A DNA stretch of 31,738 bases from Phycisphaerales bacterium UBA1161 (GTDB lineage: Bacteria > Planctomycetota > Phycisphaerae > Tepidisphaerales > Tepidisphaeraceae), in the NCBI GenBank assembly GCA_002311745.1, contig DBZL01000052.1:1-31738 (forward strand), given 5' to 3'. This document shows positions 1-7,950 of this stretch, in pieces. The notes under the pieces are model-generated. The model searched no databases. It was not told the DNA's origin and saw nothing but the letters and a program-made list of their open reading frames with translations. The stretch's first letter is position 1, and each line of letters opens with the position of its first letter. Position numbers and translations under genes: made by a program.

Positions 1-137
1 ACTCGAGGATTGAGACAGAGCCGGACATCGCTGAATTAAGACGATACCTCAAGACTCAGAGCCATGCCGATTTATTCCCCCACCGCCAATAATTGCATAG
101 GGTGGCTCGTGCTTGAGCCATCGAGGTCGGTAACATA
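1..137. other. Upstream region of first gene
   Basis: No gene can be supported. A small inverted repeat TGGCTC-N6-GAGCCA (103-120) lies just before the first gene, but no convincing promoter pair is visible. Confidence 0.4.
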
Positions 138-2006
138 ATGGCGGTGCAAACTCCCCAGGGATCAATCGCCCAGCGCCTCGCGAGCCCCGTCGCGCAATAC
201 AGCAGCGGCGGGTACAGCCTGGCCAGCGACCTGGCCCGGCTCCAAGCCGTGCGCGACCTCCAGGCCACCGAGGCCACCATCTTCTACGCGGCGCGCATTC
301 TGGAGGTGTTGTCCTCGGCCGCGGTGCAGATGATCGGACTGACGCCCAGCGCCAGCGCTTTTTCCAATCTGGAAACGCTGTTTCAGTTCGACCTGGCCCC
401 CTCGGCGACGCAGTATTGGGCCAACGGCCTGCGGCGGCTGGGCAACGACGTGCGGCACATCCTGCGCGCCGCCCAGAGCCAGGATGCCGACCTCGCGGCC
501 CTCTTCGCCGAACGCTGGATCGACTGGTTCTTCTGCCATTTCCGCTTTGGTCCAAAGCTCACGGGACTGACCAGCGACGGCGGCCCCCTTCTGGCCGGCG
601 GTGATCCCCGACTTCCGGCGCTGTTGCGTTCAATCGACGCGGAGGATTTCGATCCGGCCGCGTGGCTGGCGCCCCGCCAAACCGGCGGCGAGCAACCGCC
701 GTTCATGGTCGCGGCCACGGTCGCGGCCGTCTTCGCCAACCTGCTGCTGGACCGCGGCGATTGCGATCAGGCGTTTGCCGTCCTGGAGCAGGCCCTGGCC
801 CAGTTCCCGGATGACCTGCGATTGCAGCAACTGATCGTCCTGGCTTGGAAGCGCCGCGGCGATCTGGACAAGGCCGTGCAACATGCCGCGCCGCTCGTGG
901 CCCGCTCGCGCGACGATGATGAAACGGCCGGTATCGTCGCCGGCGTCTACAAGCAGGTTTACCTGGACCGCGGCCAGGATACGGACATGCTGCTCAAGAG
1001 CCACCGCGCGTACCTGGCCGGGTGGGAAGGCTCCAAGAATTCCAACGTCTACCTGGGCATCAATGCCGCGGCCACGGCGCTGTGGCTGGGCCGAGCGGCC
1101 GATTCGCGCCGTCTGGCCGGCGAGGTCCGCCAGCTTCTGCTCAATCGCGTGGCCGCCCTGGCCAAGGCCGGCGATCCGCAAATGCTGGCCGCCTCCTACT
1201 GGGACCAGGTCACCCTGGCCGAGGCCGAGCTCCTTTTGGGCGAACTGGCCGCGGCGCGTTTGCGCTATCAATCCGCCTTCAAACAGTCCGCCCAATCCAA
1301 GGGCAACATCAAGGTCGCCTCCGAGCAGGCCCAGCGGCATCTGCCCCTGCTGGGTCTGAGCCTTTCCGGAAAGGAATTTTTCAAGCTCGAGCAGCCTTCT
1401 CCCGGCGGGCAATTGGTCATCGGCGTCACGGGGCACCGTACGCTGTCCGATGAGGAGGCCATCCGATCGACCATCGCGCAGACTATCGGCCGCCTGGCCG
1501 CGGGTAAGCCCAACATCCTCCTGTTGTCGGCGCTGGCCGCGGGGGCCGACTGCCTGGTGGCCGAGGCCGTCCTGGATGAACATCACGGCCGCGTGCGCGC
1601 GGTTCTGCCCCTGGAAGTGAGCGACTATCGGCGCGATTTCACCCCCGGCCAATTGGCCCGATTCCAATCGCTGCTGAACCGTGCCGACGCCATCGTTTTT
1701 CCTCCGACTCTCCCGCAGAGCAAACCGCCGCAGGGCAAAGGCCCGCCCGCCGCCACTTCGCCGACGGTCGCCGCCCTGGACGATCGCCAGGCCGCCTACG
1801 AGCGGACGGGTATGTTCATCGTCGATCATTGCGACGTGCTGGTGGCCGTGTGGGACGGCCAGCCGGCCCGCGGCCGCGGGGGCACCGCCGACATCGTCGC
1901 CTACGCCCGCCAAGCCGCTCGACCCATCGCCTGGATCAAAAGCCAAGCCCCCTTTGAACTGCTCCTTGAAGGCCCCGCGATTGATGCCGCCCCGCGCGCC
2001 AAGTAA
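138..2006 (+). CDS. HEPN/DUF4145-like - TPR - SLOG-like domain protein (putative nucleotide-sensing or conflict protein)
   Basis: 622 residues, no signal peptide or membrane segment, so probably cytosolic. Three regions are visible. Residues about 40-150 are helical and resemble DUF4145/HEPN proteins, with R100-LGNDVR-H107 fitting the HEPN R-X4-6-H RNase motif. Residues about 190-410 are TPR-like and resemble DUF4071 (TRAFs-binding) repeats, including the stretch around YLGINAAATALWLG. Residues 425-600 resemble a Rossmann-type SLOG domain: VIGVTGHR (427-434), SALAAGAD near 465, CDVLVAVWDG (565-574) and a glycine-rich RGRGGTAD. SLOG domains are known to bind nucleotides or nucleotide-derived signals, and HEPN domains are often RNases in defence or stress systems. 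Combining them as sensor and effector here is inference. The start is the first in-frame ATG; a GAGG lies rather far upstream. The stop is 10 bp before the next glycosyltransferase, so co-transcription is likely. Domain calls are from motif reading only; the SLOG part is the surest. Confidence 0.72.
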   Translation: MAVQTPQGSIAQRLASPVAQYSSGGYSLASDLARLQAVRDLQATEATIFYAARILEVLSSAAVQMIGLTPSASAFSNLETLFQFDLAPSATQYWANGLRRLGNDVRHILRAAQSQDADLAALFAERWIDWFFCHFRFGPKLTGLTSDGGPLLAGGDPRLPALLRSIDAEDFDPAAWLAPRQTGGEQPPFMVAATVAAVFANLLLDRGDCDQAFAVLEQALAQFPDDLRLQQLIVLAWKRRGDLDKAVQHAAPLVARSRDDDETAGIVAGVYKQVYLDRGQDTDMLLKSHRAYLAGWEGSKNSNVYLGINAAATALWLGRAADSRRLAGEVRQLLLNRVAALAKAGDPQMLAASYWDQVTLAEAELLLGELAAARLRYQSAFKQSAQSKGNIKVASEQAQRHLPLLGLSLSGKEFFKLEQPSPGGQLVIGVTGHRTLSDEEAIRSTIAQTIGRLAAGKPNILLLSALAAGADCLVAEAVLDEHHGRVRAVLPLEVSDYRRDFTPGQLARFQSLLNRADAIVFPPTLPQSKPPQGKGPPAATSPTVAALDDRQAAYERTGMFIVDHCDVLVAVWDGQPARGRGGTADIVAYARQAARPIAWIKSQAPFELLLEGPAIDAAPRAK

Positions 2007-2016
2007 GGTGGAACCC

Positions 2017-3258
2017 ATGCAGCGCCTGGGCTATCTGGTCCCGGAGTTTCCCGGACAGACCCACGTCTTTTTCTGGCGCGAGCTGCAATCCCTGGCCCAG
2101 TTGGGCGTGCTCTGCGATCTGGTTTCCACGCGCCGCCCGCCAAGGCAGCTCGTGACCCACGACTGGTCCGCCCAGGCGATGCAAAGAACCACGTATCTTT
2201 CCCCGCCGGAACTGGGCCTGTTGGCCTCGGCCTTGTGGGAACTGATCCGCGCCGGCCCGGCGGCTTGGTGGCGATGCGCTGGCGCGGCCATGCGCGCGGA
2301 CGTGCGCGGCGCGGGAAACAAAATCCGGCTCTTGGCGCTGGTGTTCGTCGGCGCTGAATTGGCCGCCCTGGCCCGCCGGCGAAATTGGGCACACGTGCAC
2401 GTACACTCCGCCGCCGATTCGGCCAACATCGCTTTGTTTGCCCACCTGATCGGCCGCATCTCTTACAGCCTGGCGCTGCACGGACCTCTGGAGGATTACG
2501 GACCCAACCAGCGAGCCAAGTGGTCCCACGCCGCCTTCGGCATCGTCATCACCCAAAAACTCCTCGAGCAACTGCGCACCGGTCTCGCCGGCGCCCTGCC
2601 GCCGGTGATTGACCTCGCACCCATGGGCGTCGACGCCTCCGGGTTCCGTCGAGCCGGACCCTATCAGCCCTGGGATGGACGCGGGCCGTTCCGTATTTTT
2701 TGCTGCGGACGGCTCAATCCCTGCAAAGGCCACGACGATCTGATCCGCGCCGTGGCCCTGCTGCGGCAGGAGGGAATCGACGCCATCCTGCGCATCGCCG
2801 GCGCGGATGATTCCCTGGGCCGGTATCAGCCCGTACTGGAAAACCTGATCCGCCAGTTGAAGCTGGATGCGGCGGTAACGCTGCTGGGCGCCGTCCCGGA
2901 GCAAACCGTGCGCGATGAGCTGCAAGCCTCGCACGTGTTTGCCCTGGCCAGCCTGCACGAGCCGCTGGGCGTGGCGCTCATGGAAGCCATGTCCATGTCG
3001 ACGCCGGTGGTGGCAACCGGCGCCGGCGGCGTGCCGGAATTGGTCGACGACCAGGTGGATGGGCTGTTGGTCGAGCCGCGGCATCCGCAGCAGCTTGCCG
3101 CCGCCCTGACGCGCCTCGCCCGCGACGGCGCCCTGGCCACTCGCCTGGCCGAGGCGGCGCGAAAGAAAATCGAAGCATCCTTCCAAAGCGATCAAAGCGC
3201 CCGCGTGCTGGTGCGGCGGTTGCAGTCCCTGCACCCGAGGATGATCCATGCCGACTGA
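2017..3258 (+). CDS. GT4-family glycosyltransferase
   Basis: 413 residues with the GT-B fold layout of family GT4. The N-terminal acceptor half starts GYLVPEFPGQTHVFFWREL, resembling colanic-acid/EPS transferases that begin with 'PxxSxTFxxxE'. A HVHVHSAADSAN segment and an SLALHGPLEDYG segment lie in the middle. The C-terminal donor half has FCCGRLNPCKGHDDLI and the GT4 E-X7-E motif (EPLGVALME). Its role would be adding a sugar from a nucleotide-sugar donor to a lipid-linked glycan at the cytoplasmic face; donor and acceptor cannot be told. I chose ATG 2017 because the frame is open further upstream only as a shadow of the preceding gene, homology begins at this Met, and AAGGTGG sits just upstream. 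It overlaps the next gene by 11 bp. Confidence 0.9.
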   Translation: MQRLGYLVPEFPGQTHVFFWRELQSLAQLGVLCDLVSTRRPPRQLVTHDWSAQAMQRTTYLSPPELGLLASALWELIRAGPAAWWRCAGAAMRADVRGAGNKIRLLALVFVGAELAALARRRNWAHVHVHSAADSANIALFAHLIGRISYSLALHGPLEDYGPNQRAKWSHAAFGIVITQKLLEQLRTGLAGALPPVIDLAPMGVDASGFRRAGPYQPWDGRGPFRIFCCGRLNPCKGHDDLIRAVALLRQEGIDAILRIAGADDSLGRYQPVLENLIRQLKLDAAVTLLGAVPEQTVRDELQASHVFALASLHEPLGVALMEAMSMSTPVVATGAGGVPELVDDQVDGLLVEPRHPQQLAAALTRLARDGALATRLAEAARKKIEASFQSDQSARVLVRRLQSLHPRMIHAD

Positions 3259-4570
3259 TCGCATCCGCGTGTTGCTCATCGCCGAGGCGTGCAACCCCCA
3301 GTGGACCAGCGTCCCGCTGGTGGGCTGGTCCCACGGCCGCGCCATCGCCGACCTGAGCGACGCCCATCTGGTCACGCAGGTCCGCAACCGCACGGCCCTG
3401 CTGGCCGCGGGCTTGACCGAAGGGCGCGATTTCACGGCCATCGACTCCGAAGCCGTGGCCCGGCCGATCTACCGCTTGGCCACCTGGCTTCGCGGCGGCA
3501 GGCAAACCGGCTGGACGACCTCCACCGCCCTCGGGGCCGCGGCGTATCCCTATTTCGAGCATCTGCTGTGGCGGCGCTTTGGCCGCGAGATTTGCCAAAA
3601 GAGATTCGACGTGGTGCACCGGCTCACGCCGCTCAGCCCGACCGCGCCAAGCTGGCTCGCCTCGCGCTGCCGGGCGGCGGGCGTGCCGTTTGTGCTGGGT
3701 CCGCTCAACGGCGGCGTGCCCTGGCCGCCGGGGTTCGACCCCGCGCGCCGCCAAGAACGCGAATGGCTCTCCTACGTCCGCGACGCCTACCGCCTGCTGC
3801 CGGGTTACTGGCCCACGCGCCGCGACGCCTCGGCCATCCTCATCGGCTCGCGCGACACCTGGAACCAGATGCCCCGCTGCTTCCACGGCAAATGTTTCTA
3901 CCTCCCGGAAAACGCGATCGATCCGCAGCGATTCCCCCTGCAGCGCGACCGCATCGCCCAAAAACCGATCCGCGTCATCTTCATCGGCCGGCTGGTGCCG
4001 TACAAAGGCGCGGACATGCTGCTGGAGGCCGCCGCGCCGATCCTTCAATCCGGCGCCATGACGCTGCAGATCATCGGCGACGGCCCGCAATTGCCCCAGC
4101 TTCGCCGGGTCATCGACCGCGAAAACATCGCCGCCGCCGTGCAACTCATCGGCTGGACCGAGCACGAGCAGCTGCGGCGATACCTCGCCCAGGCAGATGT
4201 GCTGGCCTTCCCCAGCGTGCGCGAATTCGGCGGCGCGGTGGTGCTCGAAGCCATGGCCATGGGCGTCACGCCCATCGTCGTGAATTACGGCGGACCGGCG
4301 GAACTGGTCACGCCAAGCTGCGGCTATCTCGTGCCCATCGGCCCGCCCCAGCAGATCATCTCTCATTTTCGCCAGGTGCTTGGCACTCTGGCGCAAGACC
4401 CCCAGCCGCTGGGTTCGCTCGGCGCCGCGGCGCAGGAGCGGGTGCGGCGGCATTTCACCTGGCAAGCCAAGGCCCGCCGCGTCATCGAAATCTACCAATG
4501 GCTTTGCGCCCCCGGGACGCCCAAACCCCATTGGCCCATGCCGACGCCCGATGACTCTTCTCAGGACTGA
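3248..4570 (+). CDS. GT4-family glycosyltransferase
   Basis: 440 residues, GT-B fold. The N-terminal half contains VLLIAEACNP, FDVVHRLTPLSPTAPS and PFVLGPLNGGVPWP, a pattern seen in GT4 enzymes of exopolysaccharide clusters. The donor half has VIFIGRLVPYKGADMLLEA, IIGDGPQLPQL and the E-X7-E motif in EFGGAVVLEAMAMG. The predicted role is nucleotide-sugar-dependent extension of the glycan in the cytoplasm; sugar specificity is unknown. The start codon lies inside the end of the preceding transferase gene (11-bp overlap), which suggests translational coupling. The 3' end overlaps the convergent minus-strand gene by 10 bp (4561-4570), so no terminator separates them. Confidence 0.9.
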   Translation: MPTDRIRVLLIAEACNPQWTSVPLVGWSHGRAIADLSDAHLVTQVRNRTALLAAGLTEGRDFTAIDSEAVARPIYRLATWLRGGRQTGWTTSTALGAAAYPYFEHLLWRRFGREICQKRFDVVHRLTPLSPTAPSWLASRCRAAGVPFVLGPLNGGVPWPPGFDPARRQEREWLSYVRDAYRLLPGYWPTRRDASAILIGSRDTWNQMPRCFHGKCFYLPENAIDPQRFPLQRDRIAQKPIRVIFIGRLVPYKGADMLLEAAAPILQSGAMTLQIIGDGPQLPQLRRVIDRENIAAAVQLIGWTEHEQLRRYLAQADVLAFPSVREFGGAVVLEAMAMGVTPIVVNYGGPAELVTPSCGYLVPIGPPQQIISHFRQVLGTLAQDPQPLGSLGAAAQERVRRHFTWQAKARRVIEIYQWLCAPGTPKPHWPMPTPDDSSQD

Positions 4571-5619
4571 TCGACCAGGTCCTTTTGCACTTGCGGATAC
4601 CAAACCCGCAATTCCTCCGGCGAGCGAGCGAAGACCTCATCCATCCGCCGCCAGGCGTAAAGCATCCCGCGGACATTGGGCAGGGCAAATCGTCCCTGCG
4701 AGAGATCCTTGCCTAGTAAGATGAGCATGCGCCGCGCCATCATCCGGCGCAGGCGCCGGCGCGAGCGATTCAGATCGGTGCTGTAGAGGCGATGCAGCAC
4801 CAGGGGATTGAGCGCCCCGAGCGCGGCGACGACGAATCGATCCAGCCTTCCCCCGCCCGCGCCGATGTGGCACACCCTGGCGGATAGCGCCGTCACCAGC
4901 GCCCCGCCGCGCGACGCCCGGTAGCCGGCATCCGAATCCTCCCCATACGCGTAATATCCCAGGATTTCCTCAAACGGCTCGCGCAGGCACACCTCCCGGC
5001 GGAGCGTCATTCCCGATCCAACCATGAGCGGGCGCAACGTCACCGGCAGTTGCGCAAGCGCCGGCGGAAGCGCGTGACGCGGAAAATCCTCGTCGTAGGG
5101 AACGAAGATGTCATCGGCGGCCAGCAATCGCCGAACGAATCGCATCAGCCGGCCGTGCCGCTTGGTGGTGCCGCGCTCGGCGGCGTCGCCGGCCGCCGCC
5201 TGGGGCCGATCCGGCGGCAGCGGCACGTGAACCGGGCTCACTCCCGCCACCGCGCCGCCCGCATCCGCTTCGTACACGCGCATGATTTGCGCCGCGCAAT
5301 CCGGATACATCAGCGAATCGTCGTCGATCAAGAAGATAATCTCCGCATCGGCCAGGCGAATCCCCTGGTTGCGCTGGGCCGCCGCGGAGCGCCGCTCGGC
5401 GGGCACGTAGATCCACGCGATCTCCGCATGCTCCGCCGCCAGCGTGGACAAAACCGCGTCGCGCGATCGCTGCCAATCGGGGCTGGCATCGACGATGATG
5501 ATCTGCCGCGGCGGGCGCGTATGCCCCGCCGCCAGGCGCAGGCAACGCTGCAGGATCTGCTGGCGCTGATACGTCGCGATCACCAGCGACCAGTGCAGCG
5601 GGACAGGATCGATCGGCAT
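4561..5619 (-). CDS. GT2-family glycosyltransferase
   Basis: 352 residues, GT-A fold. WSLVIATYQRQQILQRCL opens the nucleotide-binding region, IIIVDASPDW follows, and the DXD-type metal site is FLIDDDSLMYPD. A GYYAYGEDSDAGYRASRGG segment is the usual acceptor/base 'ED' motif. A basic helical C-terminus (RSRRRLRRMMARRM) could associate with the membrane. It is the only gene of the cluster on the minus strand before the right edge. It converges on the preceding transferase with a 10-bp overlap and diverges from the ABC permease across 148 bp. The start ATG at 5619 fits the beginning of the fold; upstream there is only a weak purine-rich Shine-Dalgarno sequence. Donor sugar not assignable. Confidence 0.9.
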   Translation of the reverse strand: MPIDPVPLHWSLVIATYQRQQILQRCLRLAAGHTRPPRQIIIVDASPDWQRSRDAVLSTLAAEHAEIAWIYVPAERRSAAAQRNQGIRLADAEIIFLIDDDSLMYPDCAAQIMRVYEADAGGAVAGVSPVHVPLPPDRPQAAAGDAAERGTTKRHGRLMRFVRRLLAADDIFVPYDEDFPRHALPPALAQLPVTLRPLMVGSGMTLRREVCLREPFEEILGYYAYGEDSDAGYRASRGGALVTALSARVCHIGAGGGRLDRFVVAALGALNPLVLHRLYSTDLNRSRRRLRRMMARRMLILLGKDLSQGRFALPNVRGMLYAWRRMDEVFARSPEELRVWYPQVQKDLVDQS

Positions 5620-5681
5620 GGGCGAATGGGTTAAAGCGGTTTCATCTTCCCTGTAGCGTCTGCGCCGCCGCCAAGACAGGC

Positions 5682-5717
5682 TTGAGGCCGGCGCTCAAAT
5701 AGACGATGTTATACCAA
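5682..5717. promoter_or_regulatory. Candidate divergent promoter with dyad, 5682-5717
   Basis: The 148-bp gap between the minus-strand GT2 and the plus-strand ABC permease contains TGTTATACCA (5707-5716). Read on the plus strand this is an extended -10 (TG-T-TATACC). Read on the minus strand it is also an extended -10 (TG-G-TATAAC). An inverted repeat TTGAG-N7-CTCAA (5682-5698) sits just upstream of the plus-strand -10, where an operator or activator site could lie. No good -35 box is visible at the correct spacing for either strand. The call rests on motif reading only. Confidence 0.35.
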
Positions 5718-5767
5718 TCTGGTGCAAACCCTAGGCCCTGCGTCCGCTAAGATCATGATCGACGCCT

Positions 5768-6676
5768 ATGCCGACTGACGTTGCCATCACTGCGGCCAAG
5801 CGGCCCGCTCAGCCGCCGGCCCCGGCCGAGGGAACAATCCCCGAATTTGAAATCCGTCCGCGCCGCGGCTGGGTCCCCATCGACTTCAAGGAACTGTTCC
5901 ACTACCGCGAGCTGCTCTATTTCCTGATCTGGCGCGACGTCAAGGTGCGCTACAAGCAGACCTTGCTGGGATTCGCCTGGGCGATCCTGCAACCGTTGGT
6001 GACCATGGTCATCGCCACGGCGGTCTTCGGCGGTCTGGCCGGGTTTTCCGGCCGCATGTCCGAGGAACTGATCGCGCGACACGTGCCCTATAACCTCTTC
6101 GTCTACGCCGGACTCTTGCCTTGGATGCTTTTTTCCGTCGGCATCAGCACCGGCGGAACGTCCCTCATGAATCAGCAGAACCTGCTGACCAAGGTTTATT
6201 TCCCGCGCCTGTTCGTTCCGGCATCCGTGATCGGCACGGCCCTGGTGGATACGGCCATATCGTTCGGCGTGTTTTTCATCCTGATGGCCTTTGCCCACGT
6301 GGCGCCGCCGTGGACCGTCGTTTTCGTGCCGCTGCTGCTCTTGCTGACGACCCTGGCGACGATGGGAATCGCCTTCGTGCTCTCGTCCCTGACCGTCACG
6401 TACCGCGACTTCCGCTTCATCCTGCCGTTCATGATGCAGTGCTGGATGTTCCTCAGCCCCGTGTACTACCCGCTGACGGTCAAGAAGGCCTGGGAGCAGG
6501 CGCTGGTGCAGGCCAATCCGCTGTACGGCCTGATCGAGGCGTTCCGCTCGTGCCTTTTGGGCCAGCACTGGAAATGGAAATCGCTGAGCATCTCCGTGCT
6601 GGAAATCGCGGTGCTGCTCTTGGTGGGGTTGTACTACTTCAAGAGGACCGAGCGGCGCTTTGCCGACATCGCGTGA
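5768..6676 (+). CDS. wzm: ABC-2 type polysaccharide export permease (Wzm/KpsM family)
   Basis: 302 residues, about the usual length plus a Pro/Ala-rich cytosolic N-terminus of about 35 residues. LLYFLIWRDVKVRYKQTLLGFAWAILQPL is the family's hallmark region preceding the first membrane helix (about residues 75-95). Roughly six hydrophobic helices follow, with NLLTKVYFPRLFVP and the conserved FLSPVYYPL near the C-terminus. The protein would form the membrane channel that exports a polyprenyl-linked polysaccharide across the inner membrane, powered by the ATPase encoded 4 bp downstream. The start ATG has only a weak upstream purine stretch. In Wzm/Wzt systems the glycan is completed in the cytoplasm before export; here a Wzy-like gene is also nearby, so the division of labour is uncertain. 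Confidence 0.92.
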   Translation: MPTDVAITAAKRPAQPPAPAEGTIPEFEIRPRRGWVPIDFKELFHYRELLYFLIWRDVKVRYKQTLLGFAWAILQPLVTMVIATAVFGGLAGFSGRMSEELIARHVPYNLFVYAGLLPWMLFSVGISTGGTSLMNQQNLLTKVYFPRLFVPASVIGTALVDTAISFGVFFILMAFAHVAPPWTVVFVPLLLLLTTLATMGIAFVLSSLTVTYRDFRFILPFMMQCWMFLSPVYYPLTVKKAWEQALVQANPLYGLIEAFRSCLLGQHWKWKSLSISVLEIAVLLLVGLYYFKRTERRFADIA

Positions 6677-6680
6677 GATC

Positions 6681-7937
6681 ATGCCCGCGGCAATCACCAT
6701 CGACGGCATCGGCAAGTGCTATCAGTTGGTCCTGCGCGCCCAAAGATATCACATGCTGCGCGACGTCCTGATGGCCGCGATCACGGCCCCGTTTCGCCGC
6801 ATCGCCGGCCTCCACGGCTATGGCCCCGCGGAAGGAAAATTCTGGGCCCTGCGGGACGTGTCCTTCGAGGTGCAGCGCGGCGAGGTGATCGGCATCATCG
6901 GCCGCAACGGCGCCGGCAAATCCACCCTGCTCAAAATCCTCAGCCGCATCGTCGAGCCCACCGAGGGCCGCGCCCGCATGAAAGGCCGCGTCGCCTCGCT
7001 CCTGGAAGTCGGCACCGGGTTTCATCCCGAGCTCACCGGCCGCGAAAACATCTACCTCAACGGCGCCATCCTCGGCATGCACAAGGAGGAGATCGACCGC
7101 AAATTCGACGAGATCGTCGCCTTCGCCGAAACGGAAAAATTCCTCGACACGCCGGTCAAGCACTACTCCAGCGGCATGTACGTGCGCCTGGCCTTCGCCG
7201 TGGCGGCGCACCTGGAGCCGGAGATTTTGATCGTGGATGAAGTCCTGGCCGTCGGCGACACGGAGTTTCAGAAAAAATGCCTGGGCCGAATCCAGCAGGT
7301 GGCCCAAGGCGACGGGCGCACCGTCCTGCTGGTCAGCCACAACATGGGCGCCGTCCGCCAGTTGTGCGACCGCGCCGCCTATTTGCGCGACGGCAAGCTG
7401 GTGTCGGTCGGTCCCGCCGCCGAGGTCGTCGCCGAATATCTCAACAGCGCCCTGGAGACTGCCCAGGACAACCTGCTGAGCCGCCCGCGGTTTGTGACCT
7501 TGGCGCCGGCCATCGCCGGATTCAGTTGCCGGCCGGCCGGCGGCGCCGCCCACGTCGCCTCCGGCGCTGCCGTCACTTTCCAGCTCGATCTCCACGTCAC
7601 CGAGCCGATCCGAAACGCCGCCGTCAGCATCATGTTCAACTCCGACCAGGGTTATCGCGTGCTGGGGCTCAGCTCGCGCTGCGAGACCGGCCTGCTCACG
7701 CTGGCGCCGGGCCAGCAGACGATCTTGTGCCACGTCGACGCCCTGCCGCTGGCCGCCGGGCGCTACATCGTCGATCTGGAGATCTTCAGCGCCGAGCGCG
7801 TGGCCGATTACATCGAGCACGCCACGGCCATCGACGTCGTCTTCGGCGATTTCTTCGGCAACGCCCAAACGCTTTTGCCCCTTGAGGGGCCCATCCTCGC
7901 CCGCTCGCGATGGGATTTTCAGTGCGGTCCGGTGTAA
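6681..7937 (+). CDS. wzt: ABC polysaccharide export ATPase with C-terminal Wzt-type carbohydrate-binding domain
   Basis: 418 residues from ATG 6681. The ATPase domain (about 1-245) has Walker A GRNGAGKS (74-81, K80), signature YSSGM (162-166), Walker B EILIVDEV (181-188) and switch LLVSHNM. Residues about 265-410 form a separate beta-rich region (ISF/SIMFNSDQGYRVLG, AGRYIVDLEIFS, FGDFFG) like the Wzt C-terminal domain. In O8/O9a-type exporters that domain recognises the modified end of the glycan. Its presence suggests export of a finished, end-tagged polymer. An in-frame TTG at 6660 would extend the protein by seven residues, but it lies inside the permease gene and ATG 6681 matches the family start. 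It is followed closely by glycosyltransferases, indicating an operon. Confidence 0.93.
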   Translation: MPAAITIDGIGKCYQLVLRAQRYHMLRDVLMAAITAPFRRIAGLHGYGPAEGKFWALRDVSFEVQRGEVIGIIGRNGAGKSTLLKILSRIVEPTEGRARMKGRVASLLEVGTGFHPELTGRENIYLNGAILGMHKEEIDRKFDEIVAFAETEKFLDTPVKHYSSGMYVRLAFAVAAHLEPEILIVDEVLAVGDTEFQKKCLGRIQQVAQGDGRTVLLVSHNMGAVRQLCDRAAYLRDGKLVSVGPAAEVVAEYLNSALETAQDNLLSRPRFVTLAPAIAGFSCRPAGGAAHVASGAAVTFQLDLHVTEPIRNAAVSIMFNSDQGYRVLGLSSRCETGLLTLAPGQQTILCHVDALPLAAGRYIVDLEIFSAERVADYIEHATAIDVVFGDFFGNAQTLLPLEGPILARSRWDFQCGPV

Positions 7938-7950
7938 AGAAAGATTTTGC

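Noticed and set aside
103..120. TGGCTC/GAGCCA hairpin before the first gene as riboswitch or terminator
   Set aside because: Six-base stem with no T-run or extended conserved structure; too small to support any named element.
6660..6680. TTG start extending the Wzt protein by seven residues
   Set aside because: It lies inside the permease gene; ATG 6681 fits the family start and is placed 4 bp after the permease stop.
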